Notes: generated by a model from the sequence alone, not told the origin. 64,000 bases of DNA from Pantoea sp. A4 (GCF_000295955.2 NZ_ALXE01000048.1:24087-88086); one strand, 5' to 3'; numbered from the stretch's first letter, positions 1 through 9,777 are shown. Numbers and translations are program-made.

Positions 1-2680
1 TGCCGGTGGCGCTCTGGAACGCAGAGGTTTCCCCCTGATAACGCAGCGTGATGCTGGAAGGCAACTGCAACTGCTGCGTGACTTCCGCAATCGCCTTCTG
101 CCCGTCTTCCAGCGAATAACCGTTGTTGAGGTTAAACGACAACATCACCGCCGGGAACTGGTTGAGGCGCATATGCATCAGCGAGCCGGTACGTTCATGA
201 ATTGTCGCAATCGACGTCAGCTTCACCATGCCTGTGGTAGTGGTGGTATCGCTGGTGCTGTCAGAACTGGTGCTGCTTGTGGTGCTGGTGCTGGTCGTCG
301 AACTGGTGCTGCTCGTGGTAGAGCTGGTGCTGCTGCTATCACTGCTGCTGGTGGTGCTCTGCAAATAGATATCATCGAAGGAAGCGGGAGACTGCTGGTA
401 TTGCGGCTTCACTTCTAATACCACGCGATACTGGTTAGCCTGGGTAAAAATGGTGGAAACCAGACGCTGACCAAAGGCGTTATACAGCGCCGTATCCACA
501 TCCGAAGCAGTAATACCGTAGCGTGCGGCTTTATCGCGGTTCAGTTCCACGTAAGCCACGCGCCCCTGATCCTGCAAATTGCTCACAACACCGTTAAACT
601 CCGGGCGTTTTTTCAATGCTTCAACCAGCTTCGGCGTCCAGTTAACCAGATTTTCACTGTCGGCATCATCCAGCGTGAACTGGTACTGGCTGGGAGAAAC
701 CTGATCGTTCACCGTCAGATCCTGCGCAGGCTGCATATAGAGCTGAATGCCTGCCACCTGCTCTGCCGCCTGCTGGAGCTGTTTGATCACCACATCGGCT
801 TTATCATCACGCTGATCAAACGGTTTGAGGTTGATCTGCAAGCGGCCACTGTTCAGGCTGGTGTTGGTGCCATCAATACCGATAGTGGAAGAGAGATTTT
901 CCACCGAAGGGTTCTGCAAGATAACCCTGGCCAGCGCCTGCTGCCGTTTCGCCATCTCACTGAACGAAACATCCTGCGAAGCCACGGTCACCCCCTGAAT
1001 CAGCCCGGTATCTTGCGTCGGGAAGAACCCTTTAGGGATCGCCAGATAGAGGATGGCGGTCAGCGCAAAGGTTGCCAGCGCCACCAGCAGCGTCAGCTTC
1101 TGGTGGTTCAGCACCACCGTGAGCAGCCGGTCATAGACATCGACGATTTTGTCGAATACCGCTTCCCCCTTACGGGCAAAGCGCGACTGTTTCTCCGGTG
1201 GCACATGGCGCAGAAGATAGGCGCACAACATCGGCGTCAGGGTCAACGAAACCAACATCGAGACAAAGATCGACACCGCCAGGGTAATGGCAAACTCGCG
1301 GAACAGTCGGCCAACCACATCGCCCATGAACAGCAGAGGGATCAGTACCGCAATCAGCGAGAACGTCAGCGAGATGATGGTAAAGCCGATCTGCTGGGAA
1401 CCTTTCAGCGCCGCCTGCATCGGCGTTTCGCCCTCTTCCAGTCGGCGGGTGATGTTTTCGACCACCACAATCGCATCATCGATGACAAAACCGGTGGCGA
1501 TAGTCAGCGCCATTAAAGAGAGGTTATTGATGCTAAAGCCGGAAAGGTACATCACCCCAAAAGTGCCGACCAGCGACAGCGGCACCGCCACACTGGGGAT
1601 CAGTGTCGCAGCGACATTGCGCAGGAACAGGAACGTCACCATCACCACCAGCGCAATCGACAGCATTAATTCAAACTGCACATCGCTGATAGAGGCGCGA
1701 ATGGTCTGGGTGCGGTCAGACAGCACCGTCATTTTCACGCCGTCTGGCAACGCTGCCTGCAGCGTCGGCAGCTTGGCCTTGATGTCATCCACCACCTGAA
1801 TCACGTTAGCACCCGGCTGGCGCTGCACGCTGATAATGATAGCCGGACTGTTGTTTGCCCAGGCAGACTGGAAGCTGTTTTCCGGCCCCTGTTCAATATG
1901 CGCAATGTCTTTGAGACGCAGCGCCGCACCATTTTTGTAGGTGAGAATCAGGTTGCCGTACTCTTCAGCGGTGCGCAGCTGGTCATTGGCATCGATGGTG
2001 ACCGAGTGGTATTTGCCATCAAAGCCCCCTTTTGAACCGTTGACGTTGCTGTTGGTAATTAAGGTATCGACGTCTGCCAGCGTCAGCCCGTGGGCCGCCA
2101 GCGCTTTCGGGTCCATTTGCACACGAATTGCGGGTTGATGTCCCCCCGCCAGCGTAACCATCCCCACGCCGGAGATCTGCGACAGCTTCAGCGCCACACG
2201 GGTGTTAACCAGATCCTGCACCTGCGTCAGCGGCAAGTTATCGGAACTGGCCGCCAGTGTGATCACCGCAGTATCGGCCGGGTTGACCTTTTTGTAGGTG
2301 GGCGGATTAGGCAAATCGCTGGGCAGCAGGTTGTTTGCGGCATTGATTGCCGCCTGCACTTCCTGTTCAGCAACGTCCAGAGACAGATCGAGGCTGAACT
2401 TCAATGTAATGATAGAAGATCCCCCCGAGCTGGTGGAGGTCATCTGGCTTAAGCCCGCCATCTGTCCCAACTGGCGTTCCAGCGGGGAGGTAACGGAAGA
2501 CGCCATCACATCCGGGCTCGCACCCGGATAGAGCGTGGTGACCTGAATGGTGGGATAATCTACCTGCGGTAGCGCCGAGGTAGAGAGAAACTGGTAAGCA
2601 AATATCCCCGAGATCAGCACCCCGATCATCAGCAGGATAGTGGCGACCGGGCGCAGGATAAACAGGCGTGACGGGTTCAT
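1..2680 (-). CDS. RND multidrug efflux pump, MdtB/MuxB-like (partial)
   Basis: Inner-membrane proton/drug antiporter of the HAE1-RND family. The ATG at 2680 overlaps the stop of the adaptor gene (ATGA), so the two are translationally coupled. About 893 codons are open before the window ends; the family is about 1040 residues, so the C-terminus is missing. The N-terminus reads MNPSRLFILRPVATILLMIG, and the transmembrane helix 4 proton-relay motif FVIDDAIVVVEN is present. Residues close to 771-814 are an almost pure Ser/Thr/Asp tract (positions 237-368) between SFDDIYLQ and GMVKLTSIA, which belong to the second periplasmic loop; the E. coli MdtB sequence I remember has no such tract there. The pump presumably works with the adjacent adaptor and an outer-membrane factor. 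Family assignment is firm; orthology to MdtB itself is not, because the gene order differs from mdtABCD. Confidence 0.9.
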   Translation of the reverse strand, partial: MNPSRLFILRPVATILLMIGVLISGIFAYQFLSTSALPQVDYPTIQVTTLYPGASPDVMASSVTSPLERQLGQMAGLSQMTSTSSGGSSIITLKFSLDLSLDVAEQEVQAAINAANNLLPSDLPNPPTYKKVNPADTAVITLAASSDNLPLTQVQDLVNTRVALKLSQISGVGMVTLAGGHQPAIRVQMDPKALAAHGLTLADVDTLITNSNVNGSKGGFDGKYHSVTIDANDQLRTAEEYGNLILTYKNGAALRLKDIAHIEQGPENSFQSAWANNSPAIIISVQRQPGANVIQVVDDIKAKLPTLQAALPDGVKMTVLSDRTQTIRASISDVQFELMLSIALVVMVTFLFLRNVAATLIPSVAVPLSLVGTFGVMYLSGFSINNLSLMALTIATGFVIDDAIVVVENITRRLEEGETPMQAALKGSQQIGFTIISLTFSLIAVLIPLLFMGDVVGRLFREFAITLAVSIFVSMLVSLTLTPMLCAYLLRHVPPEKQSRFARKGEAVFDKIVDVYDRLLTVVLNHQKLTLLVALATFALTAILYLAIPKGFFPTQDTGLIQGVTVASQDVSFSEMAKRQQALARVILQNPSVENLSSTIGIDGTNTSLNSGRLQINLKPFDQRDDKADVVIKQLQQAAEQVAGIQLYMQPAQDLTVNDQVSPSQYQFTLDDADSENLVNWTPKLVEALKKRPEFNGVVSNLQDQGRVAYVELNRDKAARYGITASDVDTALYNAFGQRLVSTIFTQANQYRVVLEVKPQYQQSPASFDDIYLQSTTSSSDSSSTSSTTSSTSSTTSTSTTSSTSSDSTSDTTTTTGMVKLTSIATIHERTGSLMHMRLNQFPAVMLSFNLNNGYSLEDGQKAIAEVTQQLQLPSSITLRYQGETSAFQSATG

Positions 2681-3927
2681 TTGGCCTCGGTGGTTGCAGC
2701 GGTTTTGCTCTCATCGACCAGCGACACTTTACTGCCGTTGGTCAGGCGATCAATCCCCTCGGTCACCAGACGATCACCCGGAGAAACGCCCTGCAGAATC
2801 GCTTGCTTGTCTTCACCAAATGCGGGCCCCGTGGTCACGGCTTTACGCGTAACGGTATTATCTTTGTTGATAACAAACACAAAACTCCCGTCGCTGCTGA
2901 GCTGCAACGCCTGGGCCGGAATCACCGTGGCCCCTTTCAGGATTGCGGTTTGCAGGCGCAAATTCACAAACTGGTTGGCAAACAGCGCATCATCCTGATT
3001 AGCGAAGATCGCTTTCAGTTCCACCGTGCCGGTGCTGGTATCAATTTGGTTGCTGAGGAACTTCACTTCACCCTGTGCTAAGGCGGTGGTGTTGTCTTCA
3101 TCAAAGGCGGTGGCGGCCATACTCTGGTCATTGTGCAACGCTTTTACCAGCGTCGGAATATTGCTCTGTGGCACGCTGAACGTCACAGCCGCTGGCTGCA
3201 TTTGGGTGATCGTCACGAGGCCCGTGGTACTGGAAGATTGCACCATATTGCCAGGATCGACCAGACGCAGGCCCACGCGGCCACTGACCGGGGCGGTAAT
3301 GCGTGAATATTCAATGCTCAGCTTCGCACTGGCGATTTGCGCTTCATCCGCCGCAACCGTACCGCGATACTGACCCACGGTCGCCACCTGCGTATCCAGG
3401 TCCTGTTTCGCCAGGGAGTCCTGCGCATACAGCTTGCGGTAGCGCGCCAGCGTCAGTTCGGCACTTTTTAACAGCGCCTGATTCTGGCTCAGGTCACCCT
3501 GATACTGTTGCAGCGTGGCTTCATAACTGCGCGGGTCAATCTGCGCCAGCAGTTGCCCGGCCTGGACTTTTTGTCCTTCAGTAAAGAACACTTTCATCAG
3601 TTGACCATCAACCCGGCTGGTTACGGTGACGCTGGCATTGGGCACCACGGTGCCAAGGGCATTCAGGTACACCGGCACATCCGCCGTGGTGGCCACGCCA
3701 CTGTGAACCAGTGTCGCACCGCCCATCATCATCGCCATGCCCGGAGGGCCGCCAGCACCACCGCGATGTCCACCTCCCGGACGTCCCCCCGGTGGCATTC
3801 CGCCGCCCGGCATTCCGCCATGCGGCAACAAACGCCACACCACGCCCGCCGCAATCAGCAGAACAATCAATAACAGCAGCCATTTCAGCCAGCGGGAACG
3901 AGATTTGTGGGGGGAGTTAATAGTCAT
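2677..3927 (-). CDS. RND periplasmic adaptor, MdtA/MuxA-like
   Basis: Membrane-fusion protein that links the inner-membrane pump to an outer-membrane channel. It has 416 residues, like E. coli MdtA. An N-terminal membrane anchor (about residues 13-32) is followed by a Gly/Pro/Met-rich stretch (about 35-70). Then come a lipoyl half-motif (SRVDGQLMKVFFTEGQKV), a coiled-coil hairpin (about 140-195), the second lipoyl half (SRITAPVSGRVG) and a beta-barrel and membrane-proximal domain ending in GDRLVTEGIDRL. ATG 3927 has an AAGAG ribosome site. Its stop overlaps the start of the pump gene by four bases. A hairpin with a short T-tract just upstream (3958-3981) may separate this pair from the outer-membrane-factor gene in transcription. 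The Gly/Pro tract after the anchor is unusually long. Confidence 0.9.
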   Translation of the reverse strand: MTINSPHKSRSRWLKWLLLLIVLLIAAGVVWRLLPHGGMPGGGMPPGGRPGGGHRGGAGGPPGMAMMMGGATLVHSGVATTADVPVYLNALGTVVPNASVTVTSRVDGQLMKVFFTEGQKVQAGQLLAQIDPRSYEATLQQYQGDLSQNQALLKSAELTLARYRKLYAQDSLAKQDLDTQVATVGQYRGTVAADEAQIASAKLSIEYSRITAPVSGRVGLRLVDPGNMVQSSSTTGLVTITQMQPAAVTFSVPQSNIPTLVKALHNDQSMAATAFDEDNTTALAQGEVKFLSNQIDTSTGTVELKAIFANQDDALFANQFVNLRLQTAILKGATVIPAQALQLSSDGSFVFVINKDNTVTRKAVTTGPAFGEDKQAILQGVSPGDRLVTEGIDRLTNGSKVSLVDESKTAATTEAK

Positions 3928-3957
3928 CGAACTCTTCAGGTTACTGGATAAATGGAA

Positions 3958-3981
3958 AATCCCCTGTAATGACAGGGGATT
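3958..3981 (-). terminator. Hairpin terminator after the outer-membrane factor gene
   Basis: Perfect 10-bp arms (AATCCCCTGT / ACAGGGGATT) around a 4-nt loop, followed on the minus strand by TTTT. It lies about 90 nt past the stop of the outer-membrane factor gene and about 30 nt before the next adaptor start. It probably attenuates or ends the upstream operon. Confidence 0.6.
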
Positions 3982-4070
3982 ATTTCAGTAGCAGATCATT
4001 ACTGCTGGTATTATCGGCTGAAGTGCCATGGATTTTCCATGGAGAAACCGTAAGGGTAACGTTAAAAAAA

Positions 4071-5474
4071 TCAGGACTTCCAGCCGCCTCCCAACGCCTC
4101 ATACAGCGTGATTTTCTGGTTCAACTGCCCCAGATGCGCGGTAATCTGCGACTGCTGGGCAGTATAAAGAGAACGTTGGGCCACTAACACATTGAGATAA
4201 TTGTCTACGCCTTGCTTATAACGCAATTCAGAATAGTCGTAATCGCGCTGATTTGCTGCTACCTCTTTTTGTAGTGCCTCCACCTGATCCTGCCAGGTGT
4301 CCTGACCGGCCAGCGCATCATTCACCTCTTTGAAGGCGGTTTGAATCGTCTTCTCGTAGTCAGCAATTTCAATGCGTTTCTCAATATGCGCGATATCAAG
4401 ATTAGCCGAATTGACCCCGCCATCAAAAATAGGCAGGGAGAGGGTCGGCACAAATGACCAGGCACCGGTGCCGCCGTCTAGCAGATGGCCCAGTGAACTA
4501 CTGGTAGAGCCACCAGATGCGGTCAGGCTGATATTCGGGAAGAAGGCAGCCCGCGCCGCGCCGATATTGGCATTCGCCGCTTTCAAGGTATGTTCTGCCG
4601 CCATGATGTCTGGACGGCGCGTCAGCAGATCAGAGGGGAGTCCCGCTGGCGTTGCCGGGAACTGCCAGTTCTGATTGAGCGTGGCATGTGCAAGCAGCGT
4701 GGCAGGCAGTTCAGTGCCCACCAGCAGGCGCAACGCATCCACATCCTGACGCACCTGACGGGTGTAGCTCGCCACATCCGCCTGAGCCGCGCGTACCGTA
4801 CTTTCTGCTTCCGCCAGATCCTGATCGCTGCTGACGCCTCCGGCGTAGCTGAGTTTCGTCAGGCGATAGCTCTCTTGCTGGCTGGTGACGGTGTTTTCCG
4901 CCAGGTGCAGCAGGTCGTTATCGGAGCTGAGGGTCAGCCAGTCCGAGGCCACTTCCGCAATCAGCGAAATGCGGGTAGCACGCTCGGTTTCCGCCGTGGA
5001 GAGGTAGGTTTCCTGCGCCTCATCCTTCAGGCTGCGCAGGCGTCCCCAGAAGTCCAGCTCCCACGAGGTGACGCCCAGACCGGTGCTCAGCTCATGGTAA
5101 GTTTCTGGCGTGTTACCGGTGTTATACAGCCCGGCAGGCTCATGCGCCGAAGTCTGGCTCGCGGTAGCATTGATGGTGGGCATCAGGGCGGCACGGTCAA
5201 TCTGTACGCTGCCCTGTGCTTTTTGCACATTCAATGCCGCGACGCGCAGGTCACGGTTATTGTTCAACGCCAGCGTAATCAGGCTGCGCATTTGTGGGTC
5301 GTTGAAGAAACTCTGCCACGGCAAATCGGCGACGTTGCCCACCGCAGTGGGTTGATCGTAGTGAACCGCCACCGGCATAGCCGGACGCTGGTATTTGGGC
5401 TCCATGGTACAGCCGGTCAACGCGATGGCGGTGGCCAGGGGTAACACGCCCCAGGAGAAAGCCTTAGTTATCAT
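4071..5474 (-). CDS. Outer-membrane efflux lipoprotein, NodT/OprM family
   Basis: TolC-like outer-membrane channel that forms the exit duct of RND pumps. The chosen ATG at 5474 gives 467 residues and begins with a lipoprotein signal, with lipobox LTGC (Cys about residue 22) followed by TMEPKYQRP, typical of OprM/NodT proteins. Two internal repeats of the outer-membrane efflux domain are visible, with the family phrase LLTRRPDI in the middle and SELRYKQGVDNYLNVLVAQR near the end. Upstream in-frame codons give an implausible Arg/Trp-rich leader and overlap the pump gene. The start lies inside the last codons of the AcrB-like gene (11-nt overlap), so the three genes form one operon. It may also serve the MdtA/MdtB-like pair downstream. 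Confidence 0.92.
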   Translation of the reverse strand: MITKAFSWGVLPLATAIALTGCTMEPKYQRPAMPVAVHYDQPTAVGNVADLPWQSFFNDPQMRSLITLALNNNRDLRVAALNVQKAQGSVQIDRAALMPTINATASQTSAHEPAGLYNTGNTPETYHELSTGLGVTSWELDFWGRLRSLKDEAQETYLSTAETERATRISLIAEVASDWLTLSSDNDLLHLAENTVTSQQESYRLTKLSYAGGVSSDQDLAEAESTVRAAQADVASYTRQVRQDVDALRLLVGTELPATLLAHATLNQNWQFPATPAGLPSDLLTRRPDIMAAEHTLKAANANIGAARAAFFPNISLTASGGSTSSSLGHLLDGGTGAWSFVPTLSLPIFDGGVNSANLDIAHIEKRIEIADYEKTIQTAFKEVNDALAGQDTWQDQVEALQKEVAANQRDYDYSELRYKQGVDNYLNVLVAQRSLYTAQQSQITAHLGQLNQKITLYEALGGGWKS

Positions 5475-8400
5475 TGTGTACCACCTCGGTCGCTGCGGAT
5501 TTTTTCTTGCGCGAGAAGAACTGCGAAACCACCACATAGAACATCGGCACAAAGAAGATGGCGAGGAAGGTCGCCGTGATCATGCCACCGGCTACCGCAG
5601 TACCAATGGAGTGCTGGCTACCCGCACCCGCGCCGTTGGAGATGGTGAGCGGGAACACGCCAAGAATAAAGGCCATGGATGTCATGATGATGGGACGAAT
5701 ACGCAGACGAGCAGCTTCTACGGCAGCGTCCACCAGACTTTTACCTTCGCGTTCATGCAGCTCTTTGGCGAACTCCACAATCAGAATGGCGTTCTTCGCC
5801 GCCAGCCCCACCGTGGTCAATAGCCCCACCTGGAAGAAGACGTCATTTTGTAGCCCGCGCAGCAGTACCGCACTGATAGTCCCCAGTACGCCCAGCGGCA
5901 CCACCAGAATCACCGAGAACGGGATCGACCAGCTCTCATACAGCGCGGCCAGACACAGGAACACCACCAGAATTGAGATCATATACAGCTGGGTGGTCTG
6001 GTTACCGGAAGCCTGCTCCTCATAGGAGATGCCATACCACTGCACCCGGAAACCGTGCGGCAGTTGCTTCGCCAGCTCATCAACCGCCTTCATCGCCTCA
6101 CCGGTACTCAGACCCGGTGCCGGAGAACCGAGGATCTCTTCCGCCGTCAAACCATTGAAGCGTTCAAAGTGTGGAGAACCATAGACCCACTTGCCGGAAG
6201 CAAAGGCGGAGAATGGCACCATGGTGCCGCTGGTGTTACGGAAGTACCACTTGTTGAGATCGTCTGGCGTCACGCGGGAGTCCGCTTTCCCCATCAGATA
6301 CACTTCTTTCACACGCCCGTTATACATGAACTGATCGATGTAGCTCGAACCCCATGCCACTGAAAGGGTGTCATTGATATCGCTCATGCTCAGGCCCAGG
6401 GCACTGGCTTTCTCGTCGTTGATCTCCAGTTGATACTGCGGCTCATCTTCCAGGCCATTCATACGTACCTGCGTCAGACGCGGATCTTTATTGGCGAGGT
6501 CAATCAGCTGGTGTGTCGCATCCATCATCTGCTGATGGGTGTGTCCACCGGTATCCTGAAGATAGAGGTCAAAGCCGGTGGCGTTACCCAATTCCATTAC
6601 CGCTGGCGGCACCAGGGCAAAGATCTTCGCGTTTTTGTAGTTGGCGAAGTGGGCCATAACGCGGTTAGCCAGATCCTGCACGCTTTGTCCGCTGTGGGTA
6701 CGTTCGCCCCAGTCTTTCAGGCGCACAAAGGCCATCGCATTGTTCTGCCCACGACCGGCAAAGTTAAAGCCTGATACGCCAAAGTTGGTAGTGACAATCG
6801 AAGCTTCGTTTTTGTGCAGATAATCATTCAGGTCGTTGATCACCTGTTCTGTACGCTGGGAAGAGGCGTTTACGGGCAGCGTCATCTGCACCATCATCAG
6901 CCCCTGATCCTCTGCGGGCAGGAAGGTGGTTGGCACGCGCGTAAACAGATAACCGGTTACGCCGACAATCACCAGATACACCACCAGGAACAGGCCACGG
7001 CGTGAAATCACTTTGCTGACGCCATTGGTGTAGTGCAATGTGCCACTGTCGAACTTGCGGTTAAACCAGCCAGCAAATCCGGTGGTTTTATGCTCCGCCG
7101 CGCTGGCTTTCAGCAGCGTGGCACAGAGCGCTGGCGTAAAGATCAACGCCATGATCACAGACAGCGCCATCGCCGAGACAATGGTGATAGAGAACTGACG
7201 ATAGATAACCCCGGTTGACCCGGAGAAGAAGGCCATCGGCAGTAAGACCGCTGACAGGACTAGCGCGATACCAAACAGCGCGCCCTGAATCTGCTCCATC
7301 GATTTAATGGTGGCGGTTTTCGGATCGAGGTGTTCATCGTGCATCACGCGCTCGACGTTCTCCACCACCACGATGGCGTCATCCACCAACAATCCTATCG
7401 CTAGCACCATCCCGAACATCGTCAGGGTGTTAATGCTGTAACCAAAGGCAGAAAGAATACCGAAGGTACCCAACAGCACCACGGGCACCACCAGCGTGGT
7501 GATCATGGTGGCACGCAGGTTCTGCAGGAACACCAGCATAACGATAAACACCAGCACAATCGCTTCAATCAGGGTTTTCACCACTTCTTCAATCGAGGCG
7601 CTGACCACCGGAGAGGTGTCATACGGATACTGGACTTCAACGTTATCGGGCAGAGAATCTTTCAACGCCGCCACAGTGGCGCGTACCGCTTTCGCAGTAT
7701 CTAACTGGTTAGCCCCTGTTGCCAGGCGCAGCGCAATACCGGCGGCAGGTTTGCCATCCATGGTGGCATCAATGCCGTAGCTTTGCGGGCCCAGTGCGAC
7801 GCTTGCCACATCTTTCAGACGGATCTGCGAGCCATCGGTGTTGACCTTCAGCAGCACATTCTCAAACTGCTTCACGGTAGTGAAGCGCGTTTTACCCAGA
7901 ATGGTGGCCTGGGTTTTCGCCCCTTGAATGGTCGGCAAGCCGCCGAGTGAACCGGATGAGACCTGCACGTTCTGATTATCAATCGCGGTGGAAACATCAC
8001 TTGGCATCAGGTTGTATTTATACAGCTTGGCCGGATCGAGCCAGATGCGCATGGCATATTCCGATCCCAACACCATAAAGTCACCGACACCCGGCGTACG
8101 CGAGATCGGGTCTTCCAGTTTTGAAACCAGCATGTCGGCTAAATCGCCGTTGGTCAGCTTGCCATCTTTCGAGATCAAGCCGATAACCATCATGAAGTTC
8201 TTCTGGTATTTACGGATGCGGATACCCTGCTGGGTCACATCGGTCGGCAGTTGGGATTCCGCCAGTGACACGCGGTCCTGTACCTGAACTTGCGCAATGT
8301 CCGGGTTCACGCCCTGGTTAAAGGTCGCGATGATCTGAGCACTACCATCACTGGCACTGCTGGATTCCAGATAACGTAAGCCATCCAGGCCATTCAGCTG

Positions 8401-8601
8401 CTGTTCAATCACCTGTACCACGGTATTTTGCGTGGTCTCAGCACTCGCACCTGGGTAAGTGACCGAGATGGAGACCGCCGGCGGGGAGATATTGGGATAC
8501 TGGTTGACTGGCAGGCTTATCGCCGCAATCGCACCGACCAGCATCACAATAATGGCGATCACCCAGGCAAAAATCGGGCGTTCAATAAAAAACTTAGACA
8601 T
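5464..8601 (-). CDS. RND multidrug efflux pump, AcrB-like
   Basis: Hydrophobe/amphiphile efflux pump of 1045 residues, the normal AcrB length. It starts MSKFFIERPIFAWVIAI, has the twin-Asp proton relay GLLVDDAIVVVENVERV in helix 4, FFSGSTGVIYRQF after it, and GLAAKNAILIVEFAKEL in the second half. Twelve membrane helices with two large periplasmic loops are expected and match the hydrophobic pattern. The gene starts 9 bp after the adaptor stop and its end overlaps the outer-membrane lipoprotein gene, giving an adaptor-pump-channel operon. AcrB, AcrD, AcrF, MexB and SdeB types cannot be told apart by eye, so no symbol is given. Confidence 0.95.
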   Translation of the reverse strand: MSKFFIERPIFAWVIAIIVMLVGAIAAISLPVNQYPNISPPAVSISVTYPGASAETTQNTVVQVIEQQLNGLDGLRYLESSSASDGSAQIIATFNQGVNPDIAQVQVQDRVSLAESQLPTDVTQQGIRIRKYQKNFMMVIGLISKDGKLTNGDLADMLVSKLEDPISRTPGVGDFMVLGSEYAMRIWLDPAKLYKYNLMPSDVSTAIDNQNVQVSSGSLGGLPTIQGAKTQATILGKTRFTTVKQFENVLLKVNTDGSQIRLKDVASVALGPQSYGIDATMDGKPAAGIALRLATGANQLDTAKAVRATVAALKDSLPDNVEVQYPYDTSPVVSASIEEVVKTLIEAIVLVFIVMLVFLQNLRATMITTLVVPVVLLGTFGILSAFGYSINTLTMFGMVLAIGLLVDDAIVVVENVERVMHDEHLDPKTATIKSMEQIQGALFGIALVLSAVLLPMAFFSGSTGVIYRQFSITIVSAMALSVIMALIFTPALCATLLKASAAEHKTTGFAGWFNRKFDSGTLHYTNGVSKVISRRGLFLVVYLVIVGVTGYLFTRVPTTFLPAEDQGLMMVQMTLPVNASSQRTEQVINDLNDYLHKNEASIVTTNFGVSGFNFAGRGQNNAMAFVRLKDWGERTHSGQSVQDLANRVMAHFANYKNAKIFALVPPAVMELGNATGFDLYLQDTGGHTHQQMMDATHQLIDLANKDPRLTQVRMNGLEDEPQYQLEINDEKASALGLSMSDINDTLSVAWGSSYIDQFMYNGRVKEVYLMGKADSRVTPDDLNKWYFRNTSGTMVPFSAFASGKWVYGSPHFERFNGLTAEEILGSPAPGLSTGEAMKAVDELAKQLPHGFRVQWYGISYEEQASGNQTTQLYMISILVVFLCLAALYESWSIPFSVILVVPLGVLGTISAVLLRGLQNDVFFQVGLLTTVGLAAKNAILIVEFAKELHEREGKSLVDAAVEAARLRIRPIIMTSMAFILGVFPLTISNGAGAGSQHSIGTAVAGGMITATFLAIFFVPMFYVVVSQFFSRKKKSAATEVVHNDN

Positions 8602-8610
8602 GACGCCTCC

Positions 8611-9747
8611 TTATTGTGCCGCTGAATCGGTCATGGAGAGGCTGACAGCATTGGCATCAGGCGTATCGTTGGTATTCGCAGCGGTGGTAGTGACTTTGGT
8701 ACCGGCATGAACGCTTTGCAGATTGTTCACCACCACTTTCTCGCCCTCTTGCAGACCGCCAGTCACCAGCCACTCGGCTTTCACCATTTCACCGGTGGAG
8801 ATGCTGCGCTGCTCGATGGTGTTGTCGCTTTTCACCACATAGACATACGGCTGCCCTTTGGTGTCATGCATGATGGCTTCTTGTGGCAGCAAAATGCCCT
8901 GCTGCTGAATGCCCTGCGGGAAGCTAGCGTGGACGTACATCCCCGGCAGCAATTCGCTGTTCGGGTTCGGGAACACCGCACGCAGCACCACGGTGCCGGT
9001 GGTGGTATCCACATTCACTTCAGAGAAGGCCAGCTTCCCTTCCGCACCATACTTACTGTTATCTTCCAGCGTCAGGCCAACGGCGGCGGTGTTATCCCCC
9101 ACCTTCTCAATTTTGCCGCTGGCTAACGCACGGCGCAGACGCAGGAGATCGGTAGACGATTCGCTGACATCAACGTAAATCGGATCAAGCTGAGTGATGG
9201 TGGCGAGGTAATCGGTTTGTCCGTCAGTAACCAACGCACCGGCGGTGTATAACGAGCGGCTGATATGACCGGAGATCGGCGCTTTCACCAGCGTGTAATC
9301 AAGGTTCACTTTCGCGGTTTCCACATCCGCCTGCGCTTCACGCGCTGCGGCTACGGCATCATCGTAAGTTTGTTGGCTGATGGCATGGGCCGCGGCCAGG
9401 GGCTGATAACGCTTCACCACGGTGGCGTCATTTTGCCAGGTCGCGAGCGCTTTATCATAGGCCGCTTTGTAAGTGGCAGGATCGATCTGATACAGCGGCT
9501 GCCCCTCTTTCACTTCTCCCCCTTCGGTAAAGAGGATTTTCTGGATCACACCGCTGACCTGCGGACGGACCTGAGCGGTACGAACTGCGGTGGTACGGCC
9601 AGGCAACTGGATTAACAGCGTTACGGGTTCGGCTTTCAGTGTGACAACACCGACCTGCGGTGTGGCAGACGCGGCAGGTGCGGCTCCACCCTGGTCACAC
9701 GCAGCCAGTAAAAACACCACGCTGGCAGAAAGTAATTTCAGGCGCAT
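8611..9747 (-). CDS. RND periplasmic adaptor lipoprotein, AcrA-like
   Basis: Membrane-fusion adaptor for the AcrB-like pump that follows. ATG 9747 was chosen because it begins a lipoprotein signal MRLKLLSASVVFLLAAC (378 residues); an earlier in-frame start would add a non-signal leader of 51 residues. Domains in order: a lipoyl half (VRPQVSGVIQKILFTEGGEV), a helical hairpin (about residues 95-165), the second lipoyl half (VKAPISGHISRSLYTAG), a beta-barrel and a membrane-proximal domain (GGLQEGEKVVVNNL). It is the first gene of the efflux operon. The 190-bp upstream gap holds a perfect inverted repeat (9778-9797) that could be a repressor operator. No TetR-type regulator gene lies next to it. 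Confidence 0.93.
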   Translation of the reverse strand: MRLKLLSASVVFLLAACDQGGAAPAASATPQVGVVTLKAEPVTLLIQLPGRTTAVRTAQVRPQVSGVIQKILFTEGGEVKEGQPLYQIDPATYKAAYDKALATWQNDATVVKRYQPLAAAHAISQQTYDDAVAAAREAQADVETAKVNLDYTLVKAPISGHISRSLYTAGALVTDGQTDYLATITQLDPIYVDVSESSTDLLRLRRALASGKIEKVGDNTAAVGLTLEDNSKYGAEGKLAFSEVNVDTTTGTVVLRAVFPNPNSELLPGMYVHASFPQGIQQQGILLPQEAIMHDTKGQPYVYVVKSDNTIEQRSISTGEMVKAEWLVTGGLQEGEKVVVNNLQSVHAGTKVTTTAANTNDTPDANAVSLSMTDSAAQ

Positions 9748-9777
9748 AGTTTTTCTCAACAAGATGGGGAGACAGTA

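Noticed and set aside
1013..1799. Two overlapping plus-strand open frames of about 170 codons
   Set aside because: They mirror the MdtB-like coding sequence on the minus strand, which is open through the whole stretch and has clear RND motifs.
4590..5444. 284-codon plus-strand open frame
   Set aside because: Antisense to the outer-membrane factor gene; no ribosome site or family resemblance. The real gene is on the other strand.
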